Shown piece after piece: positions 9,474-18,295 of a stretch of DNA of 64,000 nucleotides; the stretch's first letter is position 1, and every line of letters starts with the position of its first letter. Source of the DNA: Dechloromonas sp. TW-R-39-2. Its GTDB lineage: Bacteria; Pseudomonadota; Gammaproteobacteria; Burkholderiales; Rhodocyclaceae. The stretch covers positions 2,573,001 through 2,637,000 of the forward strand of contig NZ_CP045202.1 in the NCBI RefSeq assembly GCF_016864195.1. Direction: 5' to 3'. The notes under the pieces are model-generated. The model had not been told where the DNA came from. It was given only the letters and a program-made list of their open reading frames with translations, and did not search any database. A program made the position numbers and the translations under genes.

Positions 9474-10445
9474 TTATCTGACACGAAGCAGGACCTTGGC
9501 AAACCAGGAAAAAACGCCGCTGTCAGCAAGCGTACAAAACAAATACATCATCGACCTAAGCCTGAAAAGACGCCGTGCATTCAATACCGTCAGCTCCGCC
9601 AATTCGACATCGGCCGACAATGATGCTCGCACCGAATGCTTGGACAGCCAAAAAAACAGGACGACAGACTCAAGCCATTTGCCCATCTTGTTGCCGGCAA
9701 AATATTTGGTTAAAACAGTCAATTCCCACGCCGATATATTGCGATAGTTTTTTGAAAGCCCTGTCGGATTGACATAGTAGGCATACAAAGGAAGCTGCAG
9801 CTTGATCACTTTGACCTTGGCATCAAGAAGCCGTAGCCAAAGATCGAAATCTTCGCAGGAACGAAGCTTGGCATCGTATCCACCATGCTTCAAAAGCAAC
9901 TCCCGCCGAATCATCAACGCGGCCCCCGTTAACCTGTTGCGGAAAAGCAAGGAGCTGCTTTTCTGAAAAACAGTAACGGACAAAGGAAGCGATTGCCTTG
10001 CCTCAAAGACACATGGTCCCGGCTGATTGAAAAGACTGACGCTGCACGTAACAGCGACAGGAAAATCACTTTCCAAAAGAGCTAACTGGCGCTTTATTTT
10101 TTCCGGATGCAACTGATCGTCAGCATCGAGAAATGAAACAACATCACTTTTTGCAGCACGCAATCCGTTATTTCGCGTCGCAGCAAGCCCTTCATTCCTC
10201 GGGTTTACCAAATACATTACTTCAGGATAACGTCTGATGACGCTCTCTATCGCCTCCGTTTCGGGCGAGGCATCATTGACAACTATGATTTCGTCGACAC
10301 GGTGAGACTGCGCCAAAACCGAATCAATCGCCCAGCCCAGGGTTGCCGCATCGCGAAAACACGGGATGATGACGGCAACGGTTGTCACTTGCCCACCAGC
10401 CCGAGAGCACGACATTTTGTCTTGATCGACATTTTCCGTACTCAC
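9474..10445 (-). CDS. GT2-family glycosyltransferase
   Basis: 323 aa from the chosen GTG. The GT-A fold shows TTVAVIIPCFRDA, IIVVNDASPE, the DXD-type motif SFLDADDQLHPEKI and SCEDFDLWLRLL. The start chosen overlaps the upstream stop as GTGA, a pattern seen several times in this cluster; an ATG 30 bases later is possible. A longer frame exists upstream but would overlap the preceding GT2 gene by almost 150 bases. The C-terminus has a hydrophobic stretch near the end. Donor and acceptor are unknown. Confidence 0.8.
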   Translation of the reverse strand: MSTENVDQDKMSCSRAGGQVTTVAVIIPCFRDAATLGWAIDSVLAQSHRVDEIIVVNDASPETEAIESVIRRYPEVMYLVNPRNEGLAATRNNGLRAAKSDVVSFLDADDQLHPEKIKRQLALLESDFPVAVTCSVSLFNQPGPCVFEARQSLPLSVTVFQKSSSLLFRNRLTGAALMIRRELLLKHGGYDAKLRSCEDFDLWLRLLDAKVKVIKLQLPLYAYYVNPTGLSKNYRNISAWELTVLTKYFAGNKMGKWLESVVLFFWLSKHSVRASLSADVELAELTVLNARRLFRLRSMMYLFCTLADSGVFSWFAKVLLRVR

Positions 10446-11320
10446 CCCAACATAAGATGTTTTGCGAAACGGTAGGTATAACGGAGCGAGTTTCTGCCAA
10501 TCGCCGCTTTGAATACCTGAACGAATCCGCTCAGTTTTGCCCGACTCCCAATGGCCAGCAAAATCCGCCTGCAATACATCAATTCGCAAAGCAACAAGAG
10601 GCGTGTTGCCCGTTCCATTTTCAACCGGTACCTGAAATAAATCCGCCGGCGTCCGCTATAAGTTGATTTTGGGTTGCTGGTAATACGCACACCGGAATGT
10701 GGGATATAGCGAACCAATGCCTGGTTGCTGACAACAATTTCCCCCTGTCCATACAACTTCAGCCACAAATCCCAGTCCTGACCGCTGCGCAATTTGGGAT
10801 CAAAACCACCGATCGCGAGCAGCGCAGCCTTGCTGGTCAGGCACATGGACGCACCGCCCAGGTGATTCGAGCGTAGCAGTTGTTGCTCATCCAGCGGCGC
10901 GACAACCCGGACTGCTCGTTTGCCAAAAAAAGGGAATTCTGCGACAAACCCGCAGGAGACAGCAGAAACGCCTGGCTTGGCAAGTAGCATCGAAAGCTGG
11001 ACGTCCAGTTTTTCAGGTACCCAGACATCATCATCATCAAGAAATGCAATGTAGTCGCCCGTCGCCTCGGCTATTCCACAATTTCTGGCTCCGCCACCGC
11101 CCTGCGCAAATTCATTACGTACCACTTTTACCCTGGGGTCACTCAGGGCAAGGTCTTGAAGGTAAGCGGGGGTGTCGTCACTTGAGGCATCATCGACGAC
11201 CACAATTTCAATATTTGGCCATGTTTGGGCGTAGACCGAAGCAATCGCACGGGCCAGTCGCTCACGACGATTATGCGTTGGAATGACAACGCTGATCATG
11301 GGGTGACTAGTGTGCGACAT
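10442..11320 (-). CDS. GT2-family glycosyltransferase
   Basis: 292 aa from the chosen ATG (MSHTSHPMISVVIPTHNRRE). It shows IVVVDDASSDDTP, the DXD motif YIAFLDDDDVW and SGQDWDLWLKLYGQG, typical of GT2 enzymes that extend a lipid-linked glycan in the cytoplasm. The chosen start overlaps the asparagine synthase gene by 14 bases; a second ATG seven codons later lies just beyond that stop. It shares its general plan with the next GT2 gene, so they could act on successive sugars. Specificity cannot be assigned. Confidence 0.8.
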   Translation of the reverse strand: MSHTSHPMISVVIPTHNRRERLARAIASVYAQTWPNIEIVVVDDASSDDTPAYLQDLALSDPRVKVVRNEFAQGGGGARNCGIAEATGDYIAFLDDDDVWVPEKLDVQLSMLLAKPGVSAVSCGFVAEFPFFGKRAVRVVAPLDEQQLLRSNHLGGASMCLTSKAALLAIGGFDPKLRSGQDWDLWLKLYGQGEIVVSNQALVRYIPHSGVRITSNPKSTYSGRRRIYFRYRLKMERATRLLLLCELMYCRRILLAIGSRAKLSGFVQVFKAAIGRNSLRYTYRFAKHLMLG

Positions 11321-13178
11321 GGGTTTGGTACCAAACGGAAAAACAGTACAAAGAAAAAACCTCTGTTGCCCAGAAAGCGTTGCTCTCTTCAGCCCCGGCT
11401 TTCCAAAGACTTTCCGGGTCAAGTCCGTGCAATGCCGGAATTGCTCTGGCCGCCATCGTCTGCTCACGGAAGTGCTCGCGATTACCCTGTATCCAACTTC
11501 TCACTGGACCGGAAAACCCCTGTTTGCGTGCAGAGAAGGTTCTTTCATCAAGTTGGCCTGCAGCCATCCGACGCATCAGGCAGCGCGTATCAGGAGATGT
11601 CGGGCGAGCATGCAGCGAAGGATCGAGACTGAAGCTGGCTGTCAGCAAATCAATATCAAGCAGCGGCACCCGTCCCTCAACGGTGTGTGCCATGGTCAAC
11701 TGGTCAAGAAGCATCAAAAGCAGATCCGGCAAATAAACCTGCAGGTCGAACTGCATGTTTTCATAAAGCTCGGCAACCTGAGCTGCCGGCCTTGGGAAAA
11801 CACGGCCGGTCAAATTATCGAGAAACCCAAGAAATGCCTTGCGGTCCGCAAAAAAGTTCTCGGCGAACCCTGCCGAGCCTCCGGTATAGAACATCATGTC
11901 CAGCGAGGCATGGGCCAGTCGTTTGCCAAACACGGTTCCGGACAACAAGCCCGCTCCCAAGCCTTGGCGAATGCTGCGCGGCACTTGAAAAAACAGCTTT
12001 CGGCGCGCGTTGACCGCGACATAACGCGAGTAACCGCCAAAAACCTCATCGCCACCGGTTCCGCTCAAGAGTACCTTGACACCATCGTTCGCGGCCATCT
12101 CGGAAAGGCAATAAGTCGGCACCATCGCGCTATCGGCAACCGGTTCGCTCATGCTGGCGATCGCCCGATCCAGCATGCCAATGACTTCGGAACCATTGAT
12201 GATGCGTTCGTGATGTGTTGTACCGTAACGCTCTGCCATCGACTTGGCGACAGGCAACTCACTGGATTGAGCTGCGGCGTCAAAGCCAACGCTGTAAGTA
12301 TGCAGTGGCCCTGCCGTGCTGCGTGCGGCCGAAGCGACGATCATGCCGCTATCGAATCCCCCCGACAAAAAAGCGCCAACCGGCACATCGCTTTGCAATT
12401 GGGAGGCGACAGCCTTGTCGAGCAATACCTGCATCTCCTCGGCTGCAGCTGTCGCTGAAACATGCTTGGTCCCGGCAACAGGCAATTGCCAGTAAGACTG
12501 GATCTCGTGGCGACCATCACATCCGATTTCCAGCCATTGTCCCGGCAACAACTTCTCGACATCGGCAAAGATACTCATCCGGCGCGGCACGTACATCGAC
12601 AAGAAATAACATGCCACGGCATCAGCGTTGAGTGAATCCTGCGCCGGGTGAATCAATGCCTTGGACTCGGATGAAAACCTGAAACCAGTTTTATCCAGCC
12701 GATAGTAGAACGGCTTGATCCCGATCTGGTCACGCGCACAAAACAAGGTTTGGCGATCCTCGTTCCAGACCGCAAAAGCAAACATGCCGTTGAAACGTGC
12801 CAGACAGGACTTGCCCCAGGTTTCATAGGCAACCAGCACGACTTCCGTATCCGAATCAGTCCTGAACACCTTGCCAAGACTGCGCAACTCCCGCCGCAAA
12901 GCCTGGTAGTTGTACAACTCGCCGTTGTAGACAATCCATGTCCGGCCGTCGGTCGAGCGCATGGGTTGGGCCGAATGTGCCGCCAGGTCGATGATCGACA
13001 AACGTCGATGGCCTAGCGCAATGCCCGGATAGCGGGAAACCCCATCACCGCCCTCGCCGCCGACAACGACAGCTGCACTGTCACGTCCACGATGGGCGAT
13101 CGCATCAGTCAGGGCGACAATATCCGGACGAGCAACCGGCAAGCCACCAAAATTCAGGATGCCCGCTATGCCGCACAT
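11307..13178 (-). CDS. asnB: Asparagine synthase (glutamine-hydrolysing) homologue in a glycan cluster
   Basis: 623 aa. The start is set by chemistry: the class II glutaminase domain needs Cys as residue 2, and MCGIAGIL gives this; the frame extends 11 codons further upstream but would bury the Cys. The glutaminase domain spans about 2-205 (HRRLSIIDL, YNGELYNY, DSDTEVVL). The C-terminal ATP-pyrophosphatase domain has VGAFLSGGFDSG near residue 255, where most relatives have SGGLDSS, and LSGTGGDEVFGGYSRY. Homologues are common in exopolysaccharide clusters beside heparinase-like genes and may amidate a sugar acid rather than aspartate. It overlaps the heparinase-like gene by 13 bases. Confidence 0.88.
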   Translation of the reverse strand: MCGIAGILNFGGLPVARPDIVALTDAIAHRGRDSAAVVVGGEGGDGVSRYPGIALGHRRLSIIDLAAHSAQPMRSTDGRTWIVYNGELYNYQALRRELRSLGKVFRTDSDTEVVLVAYETWGKSCLARFNGMFAFAVWNEDRQTLFCARDQIGIKPFYYRLDKTGFRFSSESKALIHPAQDSLNADAVACYFLSMYVPRRMSIFADVEKLLPGQWLEIGCDGRHEIQSYWQLPVAGTKHVSATAAAEEMQVLLDKAVASQLQSDVPVGAFLSGGFDSGMIVASAARSTAGPLHTYSVGFDAAAQSSELPVAKSMAERYGTTHHERIINGSEVIGMLDRAIASMSEPVADSAMVPTYCLSEMAANDGVKVLLSGTGGDEVFGGYSRYVAVNARRKLFFQVPRSIRQGLGAGLLSGTVFGKRLAHASLDMMFYTGGSAGFAENFFADRKAFLGFLDNLTGRVFPRPAAQVAELYENMQFDLQVYLPDLLLMLLDQLTMAHTVEGRVPLLDIDLLTASFSLDPSLHARPTSPDTRCLMRRMAAGQLDERTFSARKQGFSGPVRSWIQGNREHFREQTMAARAIPALHGLDPESLWKAGAEESNAFWATEVFSLYCFSVWYQTHVAH

Positions 13179-14887
13179 GGAATAACCTTGAAATGACTTG
13201 AAATCGTACAAGGCAGATCAATCCTGCCTTTCATCGTCAGCATGCGCGCGGGCATTACTTCGCCATACCCTTTCGAGAAGGGATAGTCCTGCCAGCTCAA
13301 TGTCGCCCCTTTGATATCCGACAGGACTTCCAGACACAAGCCTTCGCCCTGCACCAAGCCATCGCCGACTTGCGCAAAGCCAGGTGGGAAATGCCAGTAA
13401 ATTTCGATGTCGACCGCGACATTTCCACTAATTTGATCGCGCACAGTCAAGCCATCGGCAACCATCCGAACATCACGCTGATGCCCCTGCACCCCCGGTA
13501 TGCGAGCGAATCCGGAGTGATCAATGGTAAAACCATCGACATCGACTCGAGCCTTGATCGCTGCTGCAGCATAAGTTGCGGGCAACCATAAGCCGGCATC
13601 AAGCAACGATTCCGAAAGCGGCGCGAGCGCATTGATCGTCAGGGTATTATGAGCCGCCGGACTGCATTGAAATTTTGCATCGTCGGTTTTTGCATAACTG
13701 CTGCGCCCGGCATCAACCAAAAGCAGGTGGCCTCGATGAACCCAGATGAAGCTAGCCAGATCCTGATGTCCGTGACTGGCATAGTCGAACGGAAAAACAT
13801 CAGGTAGTGGACTGGCAACCAGACTGCAATCACCTCGCTGGACCATTGGCCAGCGATCACTCTCGACGAAGTTAGATTCGCTCCGCTCCAGCCGCTCAGG
13901 ATAAAGCAAACGCAAACGCGCCACCGTCCAGCGCGGATGAGCATCCGGAGAGATATCACCGACATGCGTCGGCTGATCGCCCAGAACAGCAATTAACCTT
14001 GCGGTGGCTGAAGCAACTCGCTGCCCAAGGTTTTCCAGTTCGGCAAACGCGTCAGCCCCTAAGCCGCAACTTGCTTCCGTTCCACGCGAAAAATGCAGAA
14101 CATCAAAAAGCCAGTTCGCAACGACAAATTGGTAGTGCGACGAACGTTCACGCAGATAGCCCGACTGACCAAAGAGCTCACGGCTCATTCTGGCAAAAAT
14201 CTGCAGCCCCTCTACCAATATCGCCTGATTGGACAAGACATGTCCGGCAATCACTAAAGCTCGCGCGTTGTTCAACACATGGTTATTTGTCCGCGCCATT
14301 CCGTAGTACTCGAGGCGGCTGTCAATCCACTCAGCGGATGAGAGGAAAAAACCAGACAGCACTTCATCACTCACCAAGGAACGACAAGCCGGACGAGCAG
14401 CGAGCAAAACTGCCAGATTGGCAACCCGTTCACAACAGGAATAAGTTTCCCAGGCTGCCTCGGCCTTTTCGGGAGGGTTTTTCAGCCAGACAGAAACATC
14501 ATTCAAGGCACCTGCTGCGGCCTCATCCCCGACAAGAAGAGCGGAGAGACAACTCCCCCAGCGATGCCGTGCAAGCAATGCTTCGGGGTCCGTCGAGCCA
14601 GGCAAAAAAGGCGAAGCAGGCAATGAAAACTTGGCTTCAATTGGCACATAGCCAGGGAAAACAGGGCTTTCAGGCAACGCAGCAGCTGGCCAACGCGATG
14701 ATGACAGCCATTCAGGGCGCTGCTTCAAACCAAGGTGAGGCTGGCTCTGGCGACGCAGCGAGCGACTATTCGAAAATCGACGATAGACAAGCGAAACAAG
14801 CTGAATGGCGTAAGCCGGCCAATGCCACGGTCGACGCACGCTGGCATGCCGAAAATTGTTCCACTCACGAACATTGAAAAGACTCAC
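13166..14887 (-). CDS. Heparinase II/III-family protein
   Basis: 573 aa. The N-terminal half is an alpha-toroid-like region (WIDSRLEYYGMARTNNHVLNNARALV near residues 185-215) and the C-terminal half is a beta-sheet domain with DYASHGHQDLASFIWVHRGHLLLVDAGRSSY and AHNTLTINA, the signature of heparinase II/III-type uronic-acid lyases. No signal peptide is visible, although true lyases are usually exported. The GTG start is supported by GGGA seven bases upstream. Together with the asparagine synthase homologue, this pair recurs in exopolysaccharide loci. The substrate is unknown; it may edit or degrade the glycan, or be catalytically repurposed. Confidence 0.82.
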   Translation of the reverse strand: MSLFNVREWNNFRHASVRRPWHWPAYAIQLVSLVYRRFSNSRSLRRQSQPHLGLKQRPEWLSSSRWPAAALPESPVFPGYVPIEAKFSLPASPFLPGSTDPEALLARHRWGSCLSALLVGDEAAAGALNDVSVWLKNPPEKAEAAWETYSCCERVANLAVLLAARPACRSLVSDEVLSGFFLSSAEWIDSRLEYYGMARTNNHVLNNARALVIAGHVLSNQAILVEGLQIFARMSRELFGQSGYLRERSSHYQFVVANWLFDVLHFSRGTEASCGLGADAFAELENLGQRVASATARLIAVLGDQPTHVGDISPDAHPRWTVARLRLLYPERLERSESNFVESDRWPMVQRGDCSLVASPLPDVFPFDYASHGHQDLASFIWVHRGHLLLVDAGRSSYAKTDDAKFQCSPAAHNTLTINALAPLSESLLDAGLWLPATYAAAAIKARVDVDGFTIDHSGFARIPGVQGHQRDVRMVADGLTVRDQISGNVAVDIEIYWHFPPGFAQVGDGLVQGEGLCLEVLSDIKGATLSWQDYPFSKGYGEVMPARMLTMKGRIDLPCTISSHFKVIPCAA

Positions 14888-14905
14888 TCGGTCATCCCGT
14901 AACGA

Positions 14906-15880
14906 TCAGAACAGCTTCGAAAGGGCTTTTACGGGGAGTTCAATTACCCGCTTGCACAAAGCCACCGGCAAAAAAATCAAAGCAACCGGGTCCTGGCGGG
15001 CAACATTGCCAAAATGATGCGCAAAATTGATGATGCCGCTCGTTGATGGGCGAAGCAGATCGATCGCCCACAAATACATGACGTGCAAGCGATACTTGGC
15101 CCGCTCTGCAGTCGTCAATTGCTTGCTGCAAACCTGGCCAAGCAATAAACGGAAGAATTCATCATAGGTGACCCTTCCCTTGGTCGCGCTCCGGATTGTA
15201 GTCGTATGCTGACGGAATTTATTTAGCGGCTCAGCCACGTAACAAAAATCAAAATGATCGGCGATCCGGAAAAAAATATCCCAATCGGAACAAGCCTTGT
15301 AATCGTGAGATAAAAGACCGACACGATCAAAACATGCACGGCGAATCAGCGCGGCACTCAGGTTTGGAATGACGCATGAGTGAAGCAGAAAGCGCCGCAT
15401 TTCCTCACGCTCGATCAAGGTATCTGTCGCACAGCGCTGCCTGAACGCCGGCTCACGAATGGCAAAATCATCCCCGGTCACGATGCCTTTTTCATCAACC
15501 ATCAGACTTCGACAAAAAGCAACGCCAGCCGTTGGGTTGGCCTGCATGGCCAGAACCAGTTGTTCGACCATGCCAGGCAAACAGTCATCATCGCAATTAG
15601 CGAAAAGCACATACTCGCCGGTGGTTGTTTCCACCCCTTGATTACTGACTGTAACCCAGCCACCATTCGTTTCGCGCACCAACAACTTGACCTTGGGATG
15701 GGTCGTGTAGCGATTCAGAATTTCAACGCTATTGTCTGGGGAACGATCATCAATGACCAGAATCTCAATGCGCTGATAGGTCTGATTCACCAGACTATCC
15801 ATGCGCTCCACGAGGTACTCGGCGTGGTTGTAGCTGGCAACAACAATGCTGACCAAACCCGGGGTTACTAACGTGCTCAC
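14906..15880 (-). CDS. GT2-family glycosyltransferase
   Basis: 324 aa. GT-A motifs are VSIVVASYNHAEYLVER, ILVIDDRSPDNS, the DXD-like ANCDDDCLPGM and ACSDWDIFFRIADH. The GTG start overlaps the stop of the epimerase gene as GTGA, which implies translational coupling. The last 40 residues contain a hydrophobic patch, as in many membrane-associated GT2 enzymes. Being coupled to a probable dTDP-L-rhamnose 4-epimerase, it may use dTDP-L-rhamnose or dTDP-6-deoxy-L-talose, but this is only a neighbourhood argument. Confidence 0.82.
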   Translation of the reverse strand: MSTLVTPGLVSIVVASYNHAEYLVERMDSLVNQTYQRIEILVIDDRSPDNSVEILNRYTTHPKVKLLVRETNGGWVTVSNQGVETTTGEYVLFANCDDDCLPGMVEQLVLAMQANPTAGVAFCRSLMVDEKGIVTGDDFAIREPAFRQRCATDTLIEREEMRRFLLHSCVIPNLSAALIRRACFDRVGLLSHDYKACSDWDIFFRIADHFDFCYVAEPLNKFRQHTTTIRSATKGRVTYDEFFRLLLGQVCSKQLTTAERAKYRLHVMYLWAIDLLRPSTSGIINFAHHFGNVARQDPVALIFLPVALCKRVIELPVKALSKLF

Positions 15881-17013
15881 TTGAACAAGCCCTTCTCTCT
15901 CAGTTCAGCCAGGCTATCCTCATACCGATCCTGCTGTATTTCCTCTTGCAGAACCCACTTCACGAAGCGCTGCAAGCCTTCTTCAACACTGACTTTTGGA
16001 ACGAACCCTAAAACGTGCTGAATTTTTGTCAGATCAGCCACGTTATGGCGAATATCACCAACCCGGAACTGCCCGGAAACTGCAGTCGGCACTTCGTGCT
16101 TCAAAAGAACTTGCAAGGTCCTGGCAACGGTCACAACATCGGTCGGCACGCCCGAACCAACATTGAAAACATCGACAACTGGCTGCTCCAGTTCTATCCC
16201 GCGCACCGTGGCATCGATCACATCGTCAATAAAGACGAAATCACGACTTTCGAGTCCATCTTCAAAAATATTGATGCTCTTATCGTGACGGATCCGCGTC
16301 GAGAAAATTGAAAGAATCCCTGTATAAGGATTCGACAATGACTGCCCGGGTCCGTAAACATTCTGATACCGGAAAGCGAGAGCAGAAATACCCAGAGCCC
16401 GCCCCACGGTCAAAACCATCTGCTCCTGATTCAGCTTGGTAATGCCGTACACCGATGCGGGATTGACCGGGGTCGCTTCATCCGTCGGAAGCATCTCTGC
16501 GAACTGGAAGCAATGCGGGCAGCGAACGCCAAACTCCCCCTTTGCCATATCATCGGACTGACGGTTCCCCGGATACACATCCCCATGCACAGAACAACGA
16601 TACTTGCCTTCACCGTAAACCGCTCGTGAAGAGGCGACAATCATTTTCTTCACAGGGAATGGCTCGTTGGCAATCAGGTCAAGCAACAGTGCCGTACCAC
16701 CGATATTGACGTCAGAGTAATGGCGAATTGCGTACATCGACTGTCCGGTCCCTGTTTCAGCGGCAAGGTGGACAACCGTATCAATCCCGGGGAGGACGCG
16801 CTTGAGATCATCTTCACAGGTCACACTCCCCCGAACAAACTCCACCTTTCCCTGAATGGCACGGAACAGCGGGGACAACTCCGGATCCGCACCATGGATC
16901 TGCTCGGCAAGTGTATCTAGTACCCGTACCTTGTGGCCTCGTGCAAGTAACGCCAATGAAAGTCTGGAACCAATAAATCCAGCCCCGCCAGTAATCAGGA
17001 TAGTTTGAGTCAT
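15877..17013 (-). CDS. NAD-dependent epimerase, probably dTDP-L-rhamnose 4-epimerase
   Basis: 378 aa extended [17 protein letters not shown] binds NAD near residue 5; the catalytic Tyr-Lys is in ASVYGITKLNQEQ near 190. Between them is an insertion of about 40 residues with YRCSVHGDV and RCPHCFQF, giving three Cys and one His that could form a small metal site. That insertion, with SLSNPYTGILSIFSTR and EDGLESRDFVFIDDV, is what I recall for WbiB-type dTDP-L-rhamnose 4-epimerases, which make dTDP-6-deoxy-L-talose. The rml genes of the same cluster could supply the substrate. A general UDP-glucose 4-epimerase is the alternative. It overlaps both neighbours by 4 bases. Confidence 0.75.
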   Translation of the reverse strand: MTQTILITGGAGFIGSRLSLALLARGHKVRVLDTLAEQIHGADPELSPLFRAIQGKVEFVRGSVTCEDDLKRVLPGIDTVVHLAAETGTGQSMYAIRHYSDVNIGGTALLLDLIANEPFPVKKMIVASSRAVYGEGKYRCSVHGDVYPGNRQSDDMAKGEFGVRCPHCFQFAEMLPTDEATPVNPASVYGITKLNQEQMVLTVGRALGISALAFRYQNVYGPGQSLSNPYTGILSIFSTRIRHDKSINIFEDGLESRDFVFIDDVIDATVRGIELEQPVVDVFNVGSGVPTDVVTVARTLQVLLKHEVPTAVSGQFRVGDIRHNVADLTKIQHVLGFVPKVSVEEGLQRFVKWVLQEEIQQDRYEDSLAELREKGLFK

Positions 17014-17633
17014 TCAGTTACGTTTTTTTGCTGACAAGACGAAGCATTGGCTACTTTGCGCCATTGCTGCGTTGTGTGATCGTATTGCTTGATAACCACG
17101 GCAGGAGCACCTACCGCGACGGAATAATCTGGGATGTCGGAAGTTACCACAGCATTCGCACCGATCACACAGTTGCGGCCGACACTAGCACCGATGATGC
17201 AGGCATTCTCTCCGATCCAACTCCCCTCTCGAATCAGAACTCTATTTTTATAGCGCACTTTCTGATGCATGATCGGGGTCGAAACATCATCGAATGAATG
17301 AACATTGTCTGAGATGTAGACATTATTCGCAGTCAACACACAATCCTCTATGACAACATCCTTCACGGATGCAATATGATTGTTGTAACCCAAAACACAA
17401 CCCGCGCCAATTACAAGACGCCCACTCTTTTCATCCTCAGGGCAACAGTAAAGCCACCCCCCCTCCTGAATAACCGTCGCACTACCTAAACTGATAAATT
17501 GAGCGCCATCAATGCGAAACGGACGACGCAACAAGGCTTGCTTACCACAAGCTGCCAAGTAGGGAGCCTGAAAAAAGCCGAACAATACCCGATTGACTCT
17601 CCCACGCAAACGACGCAAGAAACTTACACTCAT
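17010..17633 (-). CDS. Left-handed beta-helix acyltransferase
   Basis: 207 aa. Hexapeptide repeats run from about residue 45 to 190 ([68 protein letters not shown]), with the His of DNVHSF as the likely catalytic base. This is the WcaF/maltose O-acetyltransferase style of enzyme that O-acetylates a sugar or glycan. It overlaps the epimerase gene by ATGA, so O-acetylation of 6-deoxytalose or rhamnose is a reasonable guess. Codon use is visibly more AT-rich than that of the gyrA-tyrA genes. Confidence 0.8.
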   Translation of the reverse strand: MSVSFLRRLRGRVNRVLFGFFQAPYLAACGKQALLRRPFRIDGAQFISLGSATVIQEGGWLYCCPEDEKSGRLVIGAGCVLGYNNHIASVKDVVIEDCVLTANNVYISDNVHSFDDVSTPIMHQKVRYKNRVLIREGSWIGENACIIGASVGRNCVIGANAVVTSDIPDYSVAVGAPAVVIKQYDHTTQQWRKVANASSCQQKNVTE

Positions 17634-18295
17634 TTGCCGTCCTCAATCGCTTTGAGGAATAACGTGGGATCAGAGAATAGTGGTGCCAGTTCAGCTAATT
17701 GCTCCACCTCAAATTCCCACCAGCGTGAAGCGCTAAGCCGCTGACATACCGTAGCGTCGAAACGCTGCCTAATGACCTTGGAAGGCACCCCGACTGCGAT
17801 AGCATATGGTGGCACGTCCTTTGTAACGATGGCCCCCGCACCAATGACCGCGCCCTCACCCACGCTAACACCTGCGATGATCTTTGCTCCTTCGCCGATC
17901 CAAACATCAGCTCCAATCACAGTTCTGCCAAGACTGGACTCCCACAACACATCAGGTACAAACGAATAGGGCAACGGCTGGGTATTGTCATAAAACATGG
18001 GACTTGTGCTGACCATGGCAGTCGGATGGTTGACTAGCCCAACAGTGACATTAGCGGCGATAGAACAAAATGGTCCAACATCAGCACAGGAAAGCAAAGA
18101 GTTTTCTTGAACATAACTAAAAGCTCCCAGAGAAGCATGCATTAGCTTAGCTCCCTTAAAAAGCACGGAGTAACGCCCCAATGAAGATGCTGGATCAACG
18201 ATTGCACCATAATGAATTACGCTACTTGGATAGCGGCGGCGCTGCCTAAACTGATAAATTCGGGCTCTGATAGCCGTTAAAAAAGAGTTAATCAC
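17630..18295 (-). CDS. CatB-like hexapeptide acetyltransferase
   Basis: 221 aa. Left-handed beta-helix with [22 protein letters not shown], where the His is the conserved catalytic residue of the xenobiotic/virginiamycin (CatB, VatA) branch, then [32 protein letters not shown]. In glycan clusters such proteins usually O-acetylate a sugar rather than an antibiotic. It begins with GTG, overlapping the AT-rich gene by 8 bases, and overlaps the next acyltransferase by 4. Two adjacent acetyltransferases imply at least two acetylation positions. Confidence 0.8.
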   Translation of the reverse strand: MINSFLTAIRARIYQFRQRRRYPSSVIHYGAIVDPASSLGRYSVLFKGAKLMHASLGAFSYVQENSLLSCADVGPFCSIAANVTVGLVNHPTAMVSTSPMFYDNTQPLPYSFVPDVLWESSLGRTVIGADVWIGEGAKIIAGVSVGEGAVIGAGAIVTKDVPPYAIAVGVPSKVIRQRFDATVCQRLSASRWWEFEVEQLAELAPLFSDPTLFLKAIEDGK

